A DNA stretch of 64,000 bases, from NCBI GenBank assembly GCA_013146195.2, contig CM028377.1, positions 103,197,547 through 103,261,546 of the forward strand. The letters run 5' to 3'. A program made the position numbers and the translations under genes. The first letter of the stretch is position 1, and each line of letters starts with the position of its first letter. The stretch comes from Codonopsis lanceolata (taxonomy: Eukaryota > Streptophyta > Magnoliopsida > Asterales > Campanulaceae). Positions 24,500 through 36,030 of the stretch are shown here, piece after piece. A model generated the notes under the pieces. The model searched no databases. It saw only the letters and a list, made by a program, of their open reading frames with translations, and had not been told where the DNA came from.

Positions 24500-24915
24500 T
24501 CATTATCATTTTATATCGCGGTGCAACAAAGGACTGATAATATTTTATGTATCGTGGTTCAAAAGGTACATAAAAGTTGATACCGCGGTACAACTTGGAT
24601 TATGTATATGTATCGCGGTTCAAAAATTAATACATCGAGGTGCATAAAAGTTGGTACCACAATGCAATTATAATAGGCAATTAAACTATTGAACCGCAAT
24701 GCTAAAATTAATGCAATAAAATTGATGAATCGCGGTGCAATAGGACTAAAAAATTAAACTATTGAACCGCGGTGCAAAAATTAATGCAATAAAATTGATG
24801 AATCGCGGTGCAATAGGACTAGGCAATTACTATTGAATCGCGGTGCAAAAATTAATGCAATAAAACTAATGAATCGTAGTTCAATAGTCAATGTACCGCG
24901 ATTCATTTATATAGC
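24500..24915. repeat. Array with core ATCGCGGTGCAA / ACCGCGGTGCAA
   Basis: Alternating units such as GATGAATCGCGGTGCAATAG and CTATTGAACCGCGGTGCAAA with AATTAATGCAATAAAATT linkers, roughly 75-bp double units. The duplicate is at 47350-47770. The core differs by one or two bases from that of the neighbouring arrays. Confidence 0.75.
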
Positions 24916-25259
24916 GCGTCTCATACTCATTAAGGGTATCGCTATCTTTTTGCGTCTAAAATTGTCTTTTTCTAGTTGAAAAAAAAAATACTGGAGCGAT
25001 TAGAAATTTTGAAAAGTGGATCGGCCCGTAATTTTACTTCATTTTATTTGAGTTTGGGCGCCACCGATTAGTTGGGCCAAGTGGCTTTTAGGAAAAAAAA
25101 AACACAATAATAATAAAATATGGGTAAATTCAAACCGATCCACTTTTTCAAGTTTATAACGCCTTTAGTCCCATGTTTTTTTTAACCATAAAAAGATATA
25201 TTTAGGGGCAAAAAGACTATGATACATTTAATGAACATGATGCGTGCTACAGATCACTC

Positions 25260-25530
25260 ACTCCAATGCATCGCAATGCATTAATTTTTTTTCATCTTGA
25301 TGCATCAATTTTTATTACCTAATCAAATTTTGCATCGCAATGCAAAACTTGATGCATCGCGATGCAAAATCATTACGAAAGTAGACCTTTATCTACCTTC
25401 TTTCCAAGACAGCCAACAAATGATTCAAATTAATATGTATCTTTCATGCATCTCAAATCCAAATCGATGCATCACGACTCAAAAATAATACAGTGTGATT
25501 CAAAATTGATACATCTAGATTCAAAAATGT
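25260..25530. repeat. Array with core TGCATCGCGATGCA
   Basis: Units such as TGCATCGCAATGCAAAACTT and GATGCATCGCGATGCAAAAT; the core is a near-perfect palindrome. The duplicate is at 48118-48400. It is flanked by CCACTTTTTCAAGTTTATAA on the left and by AG-rich (AAGAAG)n sequence on the right. Confidence 0.75.
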
Positions 25531-26212
25531 CTCAAACAACGAAAAAAAATTATATTAAGACATTTCATCGAACAGACATGTATAGCAACATAACACGCAA
25601 AAGTAAAAGAGTGAATCACACAAATACAATGAAGAAGAAAAAGAAGAAGAACAACAACAACAACATGATATGAATAAGTAAATTAAAGAGTGAGAAGTTA
25701 GAATGATGAAGAAACAGTTATGTAGTAACCACCGTTCTTCTTCACCACCCAACTCCCCACTCTCTTTCCTCTTCATACATTTTTTGCGTCTTCGGGTAAA
25801 CGAATTGAACGACAATTGAGAAAAAGAAGAAGAGAGAAGAAGAAGAAGAACAGGGGAGTGGAGCAAATAAATATTTGGGAAAATGTACTGACCATCAATT
25901 TTCTCATAAAATAATGGGAGAAATAAGGGTCGGTCCATTTTTAATATCATCAGTTAATATTTGTAACTAGAAAAAATCATTTTATGCATCGTAATACAAG
26001 AATTGTACATCGGGATGCATAATTAATTCAAGATTTTGTGCATCACGAAGAAAAATGGAACGTTTTCTGGTTAAAAAAAATAACAAGGGAGGGGAGCGGT
26101 TAAAAACTTTTAAAAAGAGACCGGCCAGCAATTTTTCCTAAAATAATTAGGACAATTAAGATGGATCGGCACATTTGATAATGTCATTTGGAGCCTACTG
26201 ATTACTAATATA

Positions 26213-26529
26213 AAGCTCCGTTTGTTTCACGGAAAATGATTTTCGGAAAACATTTTATTCATTTTTTGGTGTTTGGTAACCTTAGGAAAATGTTGTCAGC
26301 GTAAAAGCTTTTCCGAGTCAACGGAAAATTAAGCCTTCTTTTTCGAAAAATAACTTACATATTCATTTTCCGTAAGTCATTTTCCAAATGTTCGAGCACC
26401 CCTCCACCCCCTTCCATAATTACACATATTACATACACGCACAATATTTCACTCAACAATAAATTGTTTAGAAATATAAATAGATTTTGTACACACTATT
26501 TATAAATTATAATTTTAATAAATACTTAC
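26213..26529. mobile_element. hAT-like MITE, left part (copy B)
   Basis: CTCCGTTTGTTTCACGGAAA begins the element. The right terminus, ...CCTTGAAACAATGGAG, is at 45788-45816 beyond the Tat insertion, giving imperfect inverted repeats. The uninterrupted copy is at 49174-49918. AT-rich interior with no coding potential. Superfamily assignment is by terminal sequence only. Confidence 0.45.
26525..26529. repeat. Target site duplication, left copy (CTTAC)
   Basis: CTTAC immediately precedes the LTR and recurs at 45388-45392. The empty site is preserved in copy C near 49482-49492 (AATACTTACTATGTTC). Confidence 0.95.
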
Positions 26530-27238
26530 TGAGCTGCTTGGCCCAATAGGCCCAGCCATGAGCCACGTGTCAAGCATGTGTTTCCTCCGAGCAAGCGAGC
26601 AAAGGTTTCATGCGAGCAAGCGGACAAAACTTTGGTTTCTATTAGGTAAGTTACTCGCGAGATGGGGGCTCAGCTAACGAGCAAAACCGATACACGAGCA
26701 TGGTTACTCGTACTCGTCAATAAGAGCCGCCATTAGTTGAGGACATCCGTGTCCGAAAAAGATCAAGGCATCAGTTGAGGATGATCAAGTCCGAGCAAGA
26801 GTTTCCGTTAACAGTAATGATCGGAAAACTCTTCAGGTAAACCGTTAGTATTAATGGGCTCATTAATGTGCCTGCCATAAAGAGCCACGACCAATCATGG
26901 GCAGTTAATGACAATCATGGGCAGTTAATGACAATCATGGGTGGTTATTAACGGGTATCGGCAGTTAAGCCTTCCGGCGGATATAAAAGTTAAGGGAATT
27001 GAAGGAGAAAGGTATGCGCAATCTTATTCCTTAGCCAAAACTCTGCCAAATTGCTTACTCTACTGTTGATCTGTATACTGATTTTCACGCCGGAGGGCCT
27101 TTGCAGGGAGTGCCCCTGCCCAGTTTACGTTTATTCATTTGCATTGCAGAGTTGGGCTTTGAGGATCTACGAACACGTTGAAAGCCAGGTGTTCAGATTG
27201 GGCTTAATCAGTGCATCCAGATTTCTTTGGACGCATCA
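26530..27238 (+). repeat. 5' LTR of the Tat element (709 bp)
   Basis: Starts TGAGCTGCTTGGCCCAATAG and ends CTTTGGACGCATCA. It contains a short tandem repeat CAATCATGGGCAGTTAATGA (two copies plus a degenerate one, about 26890-26950) and a TATA-like GGATATAAAAG near 26977-26987. An 79-codon open stretch in the R/U5 part is shared by both LTRs and is not a gene. Confidence 0.95.
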
Positions 27239-27240
27239 GT

Positions 27241-27258
27241 TGGTTCCGTTGCCGGGAA
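27241..27258 (+). other. Primer-binding site
   Basis: TGGTTCCGTTGCCGGGAA starts two bases after the LTR. It resembles the tRNA-Asp complement (TGGCGCCGTTGCCGGG) used by many Athila/Tat elements, with mismatches. Confidence 0.7.
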
Positions 27259-27310
27259 TAGAGTTTTTGCGGCGTAATTTTGGATATTGATCTTTTTTGA
27301 AGCTTTAACA

Positions 27311-28080
27311 ATGGCGGAGAATGGTGTGAACGGTGGCAGTGGCAGTCGTAGGGAGGAGGTTCATCCAAATCTTAGTTTTAACCAAGCGGCTGGGAATAAT
27401 GTACCTCCGCCTCATGATGCGCGCCACCATCTCAATCAGAGGCGCGGGGTTGATTCGCTGGCTCGGAGTGCCGAGGCAGCAGTTGGGTTGGCTCATGAAT
27501 TTCGGGAAGAGGCTTTACGTCAGCGAGCCATCTATTTGGGTCAGATGCATCACCAATCTGATTGATTGCAATGGGTAAACCACCATTGCCGATTGAGTTG
27601 GACCCATTACCAGCTTTGACAGCTCCAAGCCAGGCGGCCGGTATTTCTCGCACTGGGGGTAATCAAATGAATCCCCTGGTTGTTCATTCTCAACCACGAG
27701 CACCGGGTTCTAAGCGTCATGAGCAACCAGAGGGTAGCAAAGCCAGTCACAAGGTCATTCCCAGTGTTCATTCAAGGCTGGGACCACGAGTAGGAGAAGA
27801 TTCGGCTCAATCTCGTCGCCGACGACGTTCGCCTTCACCGCCAAGGTCACATGCTCGCATATTTCGTTCACCTTCACCACGGCGATCTCATGCTCATAGT
27901 CGTCGTTCCCGATCACCAAGGGGTTCTTATGTTCGTCGTCGGAGAACTCCCTCTCCTAAGCGATCTTATCATTCTCATTGCTCTCAAGGAAAAAGGGACT
28001 TGCATCAATCAGTTGCACAGTTGCAGTTGCACTTGGGCGCCTCGAGGTGGCGCAGTAGTAGGGGTTCCTCAAGCTAGCGG
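27311..28080 (+). pseudogene. gag N-terminal region (frameshifted)
   Basis: The likely gag start is ATG 27311 (MAENGVNGGSGSRREE), open to a stop at 27563-27565. The coding phase then continues in the next frame to 28077, with a strongly arginine/serine-rich stretch RRRRRSPSPPRSHARIF and similar RS/SP repeats at about 27810-27960. It then returns to the first frame near 28078, where the gag core is read. So there are two frameshifts in the N-terminal half. The RS-rich stretch is expected to be basic and nucleic-acid binding; that is inference. Confidence 0.65.
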
Positions 28081-30317
28081 TTATGGGACCCCAGGCCCCT
28101 CCTATGCCGACCTCGGCGGGGGTGGTTTGCCCGCAACCATAAACATGCATGATTTTGAGGAGTTGAAGCGTCGGATGGAAGCCTGGGAGCAAGGCAAGGC
28201 TTTAGATGGAAATTTCTTGGGTACATCTGCCAGCCCGTTAGCTTCATGGATCGAGAGTGCTCCACCAGCACAGGGGCTGATATTTCCAAACATTAAGGAG
28301 TATACGGGCAAGACCAAGGCCAGGGATTGGTTAATGTCTTTTGAGTCACAAATTGGCTTGGTGACCTCAGATGAGGCACTGAAGATTAGGGCTTTTGTGG
28401 GCCCGTTGCGAGGCAAAGCTCTAGCTTGGATGGGGGTATTGCCACAACGTTCGATCAACAATTGGGCCGACTTGCGAGCAAAGTTCTTGGCTGATTTTGG
28501 GATGGCTGGTACATTGGAGAAGACAAGGGCCGACCTGTCAAAAGTTAAGCAAGGGGCGCATGAGTCTACAGCGAATTACCTGGAGAGGTTCACAAAGGTG
28601 TTAGAGCAGGTTCCAGGATTGACCGAGCAGAAGGTGACCCTATGTTTTGAAACCGGATTACTTGAGGGCGAAGGTGGTTTGCGGTCAGAATTAAGCATGC
28701 GCGAACCAAAGACGCAAGCGAAAATGCTCATGCGAGCACAAAAGTGGTGCGCCGGGGAGACGGCAAAAAAGGAGAAGAAAAAAGAAAATGGTGAAGCTGC
28801 AGGAATTTCTAAGGGAAACGGTCAGGCGGGCAGCGGAGGTTACAATAAGAGCAAGTCCCGGTATGACCGGCCGAAAGAATTTCTTCGTGAATCGGATTTG
28901 ACTCCATTAAACACATTGCGCGAAGATATTATGTACGAGATAAGGAACGAGCTTCCTAACCCACCTCGCATGAATCCAGCGACTGCCGGTGAAAGGGATC
29001 AAACGAAGCGGTGTGCTTATCACGATGATTATGGGCACACTACGGAGGAATGCTGGCCATTGAAGAAGGCCATTCAGAAGTTGATCAATGAGGGGCGGCT
29101 AGATCGCTTCAAGCGAGATGGAGGCAACAGAGGGAATGCACCTAGGCGAGAAGCCCCGCCGATCAGGGGGGTGATCAATGTGATAATGGACGAAGAGCTT
29201 ACACCGACGCAGCTCGGCAAACAAATATACTCCTTATCCAAAGTGGTGGATAGACCTGCAACTTTGCAGGATGGGGAGCATGTAATTCAGTTTACTCGCA
29301 GTGAGTTGGCGAGTAGTGTAGCAGGCGAGCAGTCCTTGATAGTCTCAGCATTAGTGGATGGCTGGGTTGTGCACAGGATTTTGGTGGACACAGGGGCATG
29401 CCGGGATGTGATGTATTATTCTTGTTTTCAGGGGCTCGAGTTGAGCGATGATCGGTTGAAGCCGTATGCAGGAGCATTAGAAGGCTTTACAAATCATAAG
29501 GTCCCAGTCAAAGGCACCGTCGAGCTAGAAGTGTTCATCGGTGAGGGAAGCAAGACCCGAGCTGAAAAGATTACCTTCATGGTAATCGACCTGAAATCTC
29601 CTTACAACATCATTTTGGGTGTACCAAGTATGGCCAAATTTCAAATGGTGGCATCAATCCCGCATCAGCGAGCTAAGTTCTATACCGACCAAGGAGTTGG
29701 GACGCTGCGAAGCCAGCCGAGAGCAGTGCTCGAATATGTGCGAGATACTCAAAGGAAGAAGCAGAAGTTGACCTTGGAGGATGGCGAGCAGAAGATTACC
29801 GTCAGTACTAAGGAAACTTCACATGTGACTGTAGGACCGTCAGTAGTGGCGATGGTACAAGAGGATCTGGAGATGGTTGCAAGCTCTATGCCGACATTGA
29901 AGTCGGGGGAGCAGAGTCAAAGCGAGGCAAATACGGCAATTACTGAGAGTAAGGCTAATGTTGCGACTAGTCCATCTTTGCCGACATCGCAGTCAGTGGA
30001 GCAAGTTGAACGTGAAGAGGTGGCCGAGCAAGCCATTAATAGTCCTTTGCCGACGTTGACGTCGGGGGGATTGGAGGAATCGAATGAGGACGTTGAGCCT
30101 GTGGATGATCCTTTGCCGACATTGATGTTGGGGGATTCTGAAGCTGAGGTTATGGAGGTAGATCAACTTGATAAAGTTGAAGATCGAGCTGAGAAAGATG
30201 AGAAGGTGGAGTGTGACACACTCCAAATGCGGGATGAGCCGGAGTTCACGGCTCAGGACGAGCTCGAGGAGGTTATCATTAATTCTGCTTATCCCGAGCA
30301 GAAGATCAAGATTGGTA
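27851..30317 (+). CDS. Gag-protease part of the Tat polyprotein
   Basis: Open from before the gag core to the CACTA boundary. The Gag core (retrotransposon gag domain) spans residues of about 140-300 counting from 27851 (FPNIKEYTGKTKARDWLMSF ... FLADFGMAG). The zinc knuckle CAYHDDYGHTTEEC (C-X2-H-X4-H-X4-C) lies near residue 388. The aspartic protease has catalytic DTG in RILVDTGACRDVM near residue 512 and NIILGVPSM as the flap/C-terminal motif. A long acidic linker follows, with three repeats of LPT(L/S)xSG(E/G). The frame runs into the transposon at 30318 and ends artificially at 30367. Removing the CACTA and one GTA restores the same frame into RT, so this was a fused gag-pro-pol ORF. Confidence 0.9.
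30315..30317. repeat. CACTA target site duplication GTA (left)
   Basis: GTA before CACTACTAG; the partner GTA is at 37491-37493. Three bases is the standard length for CACTA elements. Confidence 0.9.
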
Positions 30318-31263
30318 CACTACTAGAAAATTGGTTTTATGTGATTGTTCGTTGCGACAGCTTTTGAAACCATCACATAAACTTCTTTTTTGCGATTGTT
30401 TTTTTCCATCGCTTTTCTGCAATCGCCTTATGTACATGCGATTGCTTAACAATCGCCAGTGCCATCACTATTGAATATTTGAGGGGAATTAACCAAAGAA
30501 AATATGCCCCGTGGAAAATAGAAAGATAATGTGATGGTTTTCGTAAGTACGCGATTGCATTTGTAGTCGCAAAATTTGACTAATATCGAGCGATAGTTTT
30601 GCCATCGCATTTATAAATAAAAAAATAAAACTAAAAAAATATAAAATATAAAAATATTTTTTAGTGATTATTGGTTGTGATGGCTTCAAAGGCAATCACT
30701 TAATCTTCTTTTTTGCGATTACTTTTTCCATAGTTTTTTTCTTCAATTGCCTTATGTTTATGCGATTGCTTTACAGTCGCTAGTGTCATCGCCTTTGAAT
30801 CGGCTGTGATGGCTTTTGAAACCGTCGCTTAATCTTCTTTTTAGCGATTGTGATGGCTTCAAAGGCAATCACTTAATCTTCTTTTTTGCGATTACTTTTT
30901 CAATTGCTTTTTCTTCAATCGCCTTATGTTTATGCGATTGCTTTACAGTCGCTAGTGTCATCGCCTTTGAATCGGCTGTGATGGATTTTGAAACTGTCGC
31001 TTAATCTTCTTTTTAGCAATTGTGATGGCTTCAAAGGCAATCACTTAATCTTCTTTTTTGCGATTACTTTTCCATTGTTTTTTCTTCAATCGCCTTATGT
31101 TTATACGATTACTTTGATCGCTAGTGTCATCGCCTTTGAATCGGTTGTGATGGCTTTTGAAGCCGCTTAATCTTCTTTTTAGCGATTGCTTTTTCATCGT
31201 TTTTTCTTTTTCGGCCATCGCGTTATGTTTATGTGATTGCTTTACAATCGCTAGTGTCATCAC
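30318..31263. repeat. Left subterminal region with ~172-bp tandem repeats
   Basis: About 3.3 copies of a ~172-bp unit from about 30670 to 31263, each with TGTGATGGCTTCAAAGGCAA, TCTTCTTTTTTGCGATTAC and CGCTAGTGTCATCGCC. Short open frames in it repeat with the same period and are not genes. Confidence 0.8.
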
Positions 31264-31844
31264 CTGAGATTATAAAGAATTCAACATAAAATTTATTTTT
31301 AAAACATAAACAATTGCAAATGCATCTAATGGACGTGTAGTGGTTGATACAAAATTACTAATTATTTATTACAAAATTAATTGCTTCTTTCGTTTCTAAA
31401 AGAGTGTCATGTTTACTCTGATTGAGAAAAAAATTAAGAAAACATATACTTCATCTATTTTCAAATTATCTTTCTCTTTGTCCAGTATACTCTTTAAGAA
31501 AAATTAATTGACTGTATTATAAATATTTGTGAAATGTGTAGTTTTCTTTAATGCCTTTGAGCATGTGGTTATAATCAAAGTAGGTAGAAAAACTAAGGGT
31601 AAAGTGGTAAAAGTGTTTTTCAATTCTAAAAAGGGAAAGTTTTGAAAGAAAACATTTATTTTAGAACAGACGAAAAATGAAAGGAGAACGATAATTTTAA
31701 AACAAAGGGATTACTATAATTGATCAACTTTATTATAATATTTAAGAGTGTGTATTGTTTAAGGATACATATGTGATAATGAGGTCCATCAATTAAAGTG
31801 AGAGTCAAACTAAGGTAAAATGATCAAAACGATAACCTTTGGAC
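31264..31844. repeat. AT-rich stretch with a MITE-like copy
   Basis: About 31440-31690 is similar to 50205-50460 (shared CAAATTAT, TATTATAAATATT, GTGGTTATAAT(C/T)AAAGTA, then AGTGAAAGTTTTGAAAGA-like text). This suggests a dispersed AT-rich MITE. No gene seen. Confidence 0.4.
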
Positions 31845-32480
31845 GTCAACAAAATGGGCATTCATCCTCCGAGAATCACAAAGCAACTGACTAAGCTTAT
31901 GTCTCAGTACATCAGACACACTGTCAAGGGAAGTAATTGCATCGACATTTTTGGCAAGAAATGCCATACATAGATCTTGGAGCGAGGGAATGACTTAACT
32001 TCAAACAATTGTGTTGATCCTTTCTAGGCATCCATTTCACAGGGGTAGGGTCATTCTTGTCCAAACATGAGCTCTACTACGCCATAGCATTTATTTCTCG
32101 GTCCTTGATAATTTTCATTGTTGTCAAAAATGGACCAAGCCAATCTTCTATTTCCTCTTTCTTTTCCAGTTGCAGAACTTCCATCTCAGCCTCGTCAACA
32201 ACTAGGTTCTCATCTTCCTCTTGAAAAGGGAAATTAGCGAATCTTGATGCATTCTTTCTGGCTATATCTCGAAATGTTTCCATATGACTTGTTCTTGTAG
32301 TATTAGCTCTTCCAGAATTCCCCAAAAACCTGATTCACATCTTGTCCTGCTAAGTCGCCTATAGGACTCTTGGCCCCAGGAACTTTACTTTCAATTGATG
32401 TTTCGAATTTCTGTTCCAAATCAAACTCCATCTTAGCATCATGATTAGATGATAAACCAACCTCAACTGTTTTCCCTTTC
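31845..32480 (-). pseudogene. Captured fragment resembling a plant RAD7-like F-box/LRR gene
   Basis: On the minus strand two exon-like blocks can be read. Upstream, 32480-32084: SPIGDLAGQDVNQVFGEFW in one frame, then FRDIARKNASRFANF, an acidic stretch, and EDWLGPFLTTMKIIKDRE in another. Downstream, about 32060-31860: VKWMPRKDQ, then SLQDLCMAFLAKNVDAITSL and LRHKLSQLLCDSRRMNAHF. The motif pair DW(P/L)GPFxTxMKIIKDR and KLSQLLCDSRRMN is what I associate with plant homologues of the RAD7 nucleotide-excision-repair protein (F-box/LRR type). That assignment is from memory. Frameshifts break it, the LRR region is absent, and it lies inside a CACTA, so it is a captured fragment and not a working gene. 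Confidence 0.5.
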
Positions 32481-32484
32481 CCCT

Positions 32485-32985
32485 TCTCATTTCACCACTC
32501 ATTAGTCACCACTTGCGAGAGTGCGGGAGAGTTTGGCGGCGGCACCGCTACTCGAATTAGGAGATGGGAGGGGAGGTTGGTGGACGGGGAGGTTTCGGAG
32601 CTGGACACAGCAATGGAAGAGCTAAAAGAGTCGATGTTGGTGGTGATGGGGAGGGCGGATACACTAAGAGGGGCGACAGCGAAGATGAAGATGAAATGGG
32701 TATGAAATTTTGAAACAGTTGTAGAAGATGAAGATGAACTGGGTATGAAATTTTCAATTGACCCCCTTATTTTGATAATGTTATCCATGACCCCCTGTTT
32801 TGTGCATATGAGTGACACATGCTCATTTAACGACAATAGACAAACGACGTTAGGGCTAGGGACTAACGGTGAGCAAAAAGTGTAATCTTTGGTCAATGGT
32901 GATCACTTTTGAAGTTGGGGGATAGATGATGAGTTTGGCCAAAGTTCAGGGACTAATGGTGCATTTAGCCCCTTTTTTTTTTTTT
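32485..32985. other. Low-complexity and repeat-derived stretch
   Basis: A purine-rich segment (32510-32760) is followed by GGGACTAATGGTGCATTTAGCCC-like text (32949-32971, similar phrases from 32855), a common signature at the ends of plant intergenic repeats. Serine-rich open frames on the minus strand reflect base composition. Confidence 0.3.
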
Positions 32986-33029
32986 AGTTTTTGCTTTTAG
33001 GTTTTATGTTTTAGTTTTTAATTTTTTAA

Positions 33030-33410
33030 TGTAACGTAACGTAACGTAACCACTTGTCTCAACCTCGGGCCTCCGGGTTTTACTGATGCTGGCTGGTCCG
33101 GATTTTTCTCAGATTTGGCTGCAGTCCAACCAGTGGTCTTAACGTAACGTAACTTAACTTACGTAACTTAACGTAACGTAAGTTGACTTAACTTAACGTA
33201 ACGTAACGTAACGTAACTTAACTTACGTAACTTAACGTAACGTAACTTAATGTAACTTAATGTAACATAACTTAACGTGATGTAACGTAACATAGCGTAA
33301 TGTTACGTAACGTAACTTAACGTAACGTAATGTAACTTAACTTACGTAACTTAACGTAACGTAAGTTAACTTAACTTAACGTGACTTAACGTAACGTAAC
33401 GTAACCACTT
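33030..33410. repeat. GTAAC / GTAACTTAAC satellite-like array
   Basis: Long irregular array of 5- and 10-bp units (CGTAACGTAACTTAACGTAA). A 90-bp cassette beginning CACTTGTCTCAACCTCGGGC and ending CAACCA(G/A)TGGTCT occurs twice, at about 33051-33140 and 33406-33495, bracketing the main array. A short relapse of the array occurs at 33570-33590. Confidence 0.85.
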
Positions 33411-33856
33411 GTCTCAACCTCGGGCCTCCGGGTTTTACTAATGTTGGCTGATCCGAATTTTTCTTAGATTTGGATGCAGTCCAACCAATGGTCTAAACGC
33501 ATCTCCTCTCTCTCTCTCTCAGATCTGCGCATACTCCAAGCTCTCTCGCCATCACCGCCTCCAATCGAATGTAACGTAACGTAACTTAATAATATTATAT
33601 TATATAATATTATAATATTTAACTAAATTAAATTGGATTTGATAATTTAATAATATTATATTATGCATCACGCACACACATTTTTTTATTAAATTAAATT
33701 AAAGATAAAAGCTATAAATTGAAAGTAAAAATTAAGAAAGAAATCAAATAAAACTGTTTTTTCTATTTAATAAATTAAATTCAAGATAAACAAACACAAT
33801 GTAAATTATATTGTATTTATAATTAACTGATAACTAAAAACACAAAAAAAAAACCT

Positions 33857-34252
33857 AGGTATAAATACAACTCTAAACCCTAATCTCAAACACTCTCTCT
33901 TTCTAAACGGCATGTCCTCTCTCATCGCACGACCTCATCTTCCAAACCCGCCGTCTTCGCCAAATCCACCACAGCCATCGTCTTCGACCCATCCACATCC
34001 AGCCGCCAAGCTTCATCTCCATCTCTCACCTTCATCTCCTAAAGCAACCCCAGCCACCGGCCTCGTCCTGTTCCAGATCCGGCCGATCCCGTAATTTCTC
34101 AACAGCTCCGGCCGATCTCTTCGTTCTTACAGTGTCGGAGCCCCAACGCCATCCTTCATCTTTGTTCATCTCCGGCATCAATTTCATCCGTCATCTCCGT
34201 TCGCCTTTTCTCCATCTCCGACGCAGAAACATTCTCAGTGAGAACTGCGAAG
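33857..34252 (+). promoter_or_regulatory. Probable captured promoter/5' leader of RPL31
   Basis: A TATA-like GTATAAATAC at 33859-33868 is followed about 10 bp later by CTCTAAACCCTAATCTC, a telo-box (AAACCCTAA). The telo-box is typical of plant ribosomal-protein promoters near the transcription start. The 34253 ATG of RPL31 lies about 370 bp downstream. An open stretch 33912-34094 (proline/serine-rich) lies in between and may be leader sequence or another captured piece. Confidence 0.45.
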
Positions 34253-36030
34253 ATGGTGGAAAGACAAAACAAAGGGGGAAAGGAGGAGGTCGTTACCAGA
34301 GAGTACACCATCAACCTTCACAAGCGCCTCCATGGCTGGTACTCTCTCGCTCTCTCGCTCTCTCCTTTGACCATTTTCACTCCGTTTTATCACTCGTTTG
34401 ACATTGTTGGATGATTTCCTATACTTATCTACTTTAGTTATACTGGTGAACTTAGATTAAATCCCGCCGGTTCGTGAATTTTCTGATGAGCTAATTAGGA
34501 ACTAATTAATTCTTTTATATTTTTATTGTTTTTTTTATATTGGGTTACTAATTAGGATCTAAGTAATTCTTTTATATTATGTTATTGTAATGTGTACTAT
34601 GATTTATTTGTTTCTCTTATCTGGGTATATATCTTGATCTTCGTTTCTTGACTCAAATGTTGTCAAAATTAAATCTTGGTGTTAGAAATCGATTATTGAA
34701 ATCAGTCATTGCTACTTATCTTTTTTTTTTTTGTATTTTTCATTTGATTATTTGAAATTGGGTTTATTGACTTGTCTCATTTTTTGTATTTTTCATTTGA
34801 TAATTGAAATTTGTTAGCTGCCTCTATAGTATCTCAACCACCAAACTTTTCAACATTTGTAGACTATAATCAAATCACCATTAAAACAATAGATAGGGAG
34901 GGTGTGCTACTTTTTCCTTTATGTCTCCAAGTTGATCCTCTTTGAAGCCTTAATTATCTTGGTTTGATGTTTCATCATTTCGTTTTCCTTTTTATTTATT
35001 TAAGTTGTTATGTATGATCAACACATCTCTCTCTCTCCATTATTACTTTTTCTTGTTTTGGGTATTGATCTGGATTTTTGTTTCTTCACTCCAATTATTT
35101 TCAAAATTGAATCTTTATGTGAGAAATCTAAACTAAAATGTACTACCCATTGTTGTATAAGTCATTTGACTGTTTTCATAATATTAGAGTCTCTTGTTAT
35201 GCGAGTTCTTGTTCTCCTTGTACCTCTATTAAGTTCATTTTCAGGAATGTTTATTTATTGTTCTTTAGAAAGTAATATTACCCTTATGGCGAGGAATGAC
35301 TATTCTCAATTTAAACTGAGAGGGTTTAATTTGAAAGCTATAGAAACTTGACCTAATTTGATTCAAGAAATTTTCTTTAACATATGGATATCATAAATGT
35401 AAGCAAAGGTCAACTGGCTGCCTCTTAGTTGTACCTAGAAACTTGAGGCTGCAATGTGAGTCTCAATGGTAAAAGAAAAGGGATTCGATACGACTCTTCC
35501 TTGTTATGGCTTGGTTCGTGCTCTATTGTTAATACCTCCTGTTAATGGGTTTTAATCTCTCTGTCTAGCATATATTCTTTATGCCTATTTTCATTCTTGC
35601 TTACAATTATTTTGTTATGGAAACACTTATGATCTTGAACCTCTGATGCTTTTTAATGGGTCTAAGCTATGTTTCATATGCTTGTATGCATTTAAGTTTT
35701 AAGTTCTTTCAGACCAACCGCCATCTCATTTTAGTTCCTCTGAAATTATGCTTATACTTGTACTCATGTGATTACCCCCTTTTACAGCACCTTCAAGAAG
35801 AAGGCTCCAAGGCCATAAAGGAGATCAGAAAGTTTGCCCAAAAGGCTATGGGGACAACAGATGTCTGAGTGGATGTGAAGCTGAACAAGCACATTTGGAG
35901 TAGAAGGATCAGAAGCGTACCCAGGAGGATACGAGTCCGCATTTCCCGTAAGAGGAATGATGATGAGGATGCAAAGGAAGATCTCTACTCACTTGTCACA
36001 GTTACTGAGGTCCGACCAGAAGGCTTGCTA
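34253..36030 (+). pseudogene. RPL31: Captured, broken 60S ribosomal protein eL31 gene fused to a CACTA gene tail
   Basis: Exon 1 is 34253-34338: MVERQNKGGKEEVVTREYTI then NLHKRLHG, ending TG|GTACTC. A 1449-bp intron follows. Exon 2 starts at 35788 after TTTTACAG; the donor phase (2) and the first exon-2 base rebuild the expected cysteine. Exon 2 reads TFKKKAP..., KAIKEIRKFAQKAMGTTDV, then KLNKHIWSRRIRSVPRRIRV and KRNDDEDAKEDLYSLVTVTE. These are hallmarks of eukaryotic ribosomal protein L31. Two lesions kill it: one A missing in the AAGGCTCCAAGGCC stretch (about 35806-35812), and TGA (35866-35868) where an Arg codon is expected. After about 36025 the eL31 C-terminus is replaced by a CACTA gene tail. 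The retained intron argues for DNA-level capture, not retroposition. Confidence 0.88.

Larger units (their letters stand above)
23139..26529. repeat. Tandem segmental duplication, copy B (left part)
   Basis: Begins TACCTTTGCACA at 23139 and matches 46029-49487 almost base for base over long stretches. The copy is interrupted after 26529 by the Tat element and resumes at 45388-46028. The contents are non-coding: part of the TGTAACACC LTR, three palindrome-core arrays and a hAT-like MITE. Uninterrupted length would be about 4.0 kb. Confidence 0.85.

Noticed and set aside
23755..25530. Regularly spaced short palindromic repeats that superficially recall a CRISPR array
   Set aside because: Unit lengths vary, spacers are similar to one another, units are imperfect, and the setting is a plant genome; these are minisatellites in transposon-like DNA.
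27051..27290. 79-82-codon open frame found in both Tat LTRs (also 45200-45448), with a hydrophobic start
   Set aside because: It lies wholly in the LTR R/U5 region and its end shifts with the flanking DNA, so it is a chance frame copied with the LTR.
30816..31170. Two similar 60-codon frames with 172-bp spacing
   Set aside because: By-products of the CACTA subterminal tandem repeat; no coding signal beyond the repeat.
32492..32896. Serine/proline-rich minus-strand frame of 134 codons
   Set aside because: Low-complexity composition overlapping repeat-derived text; no domain or splice context.
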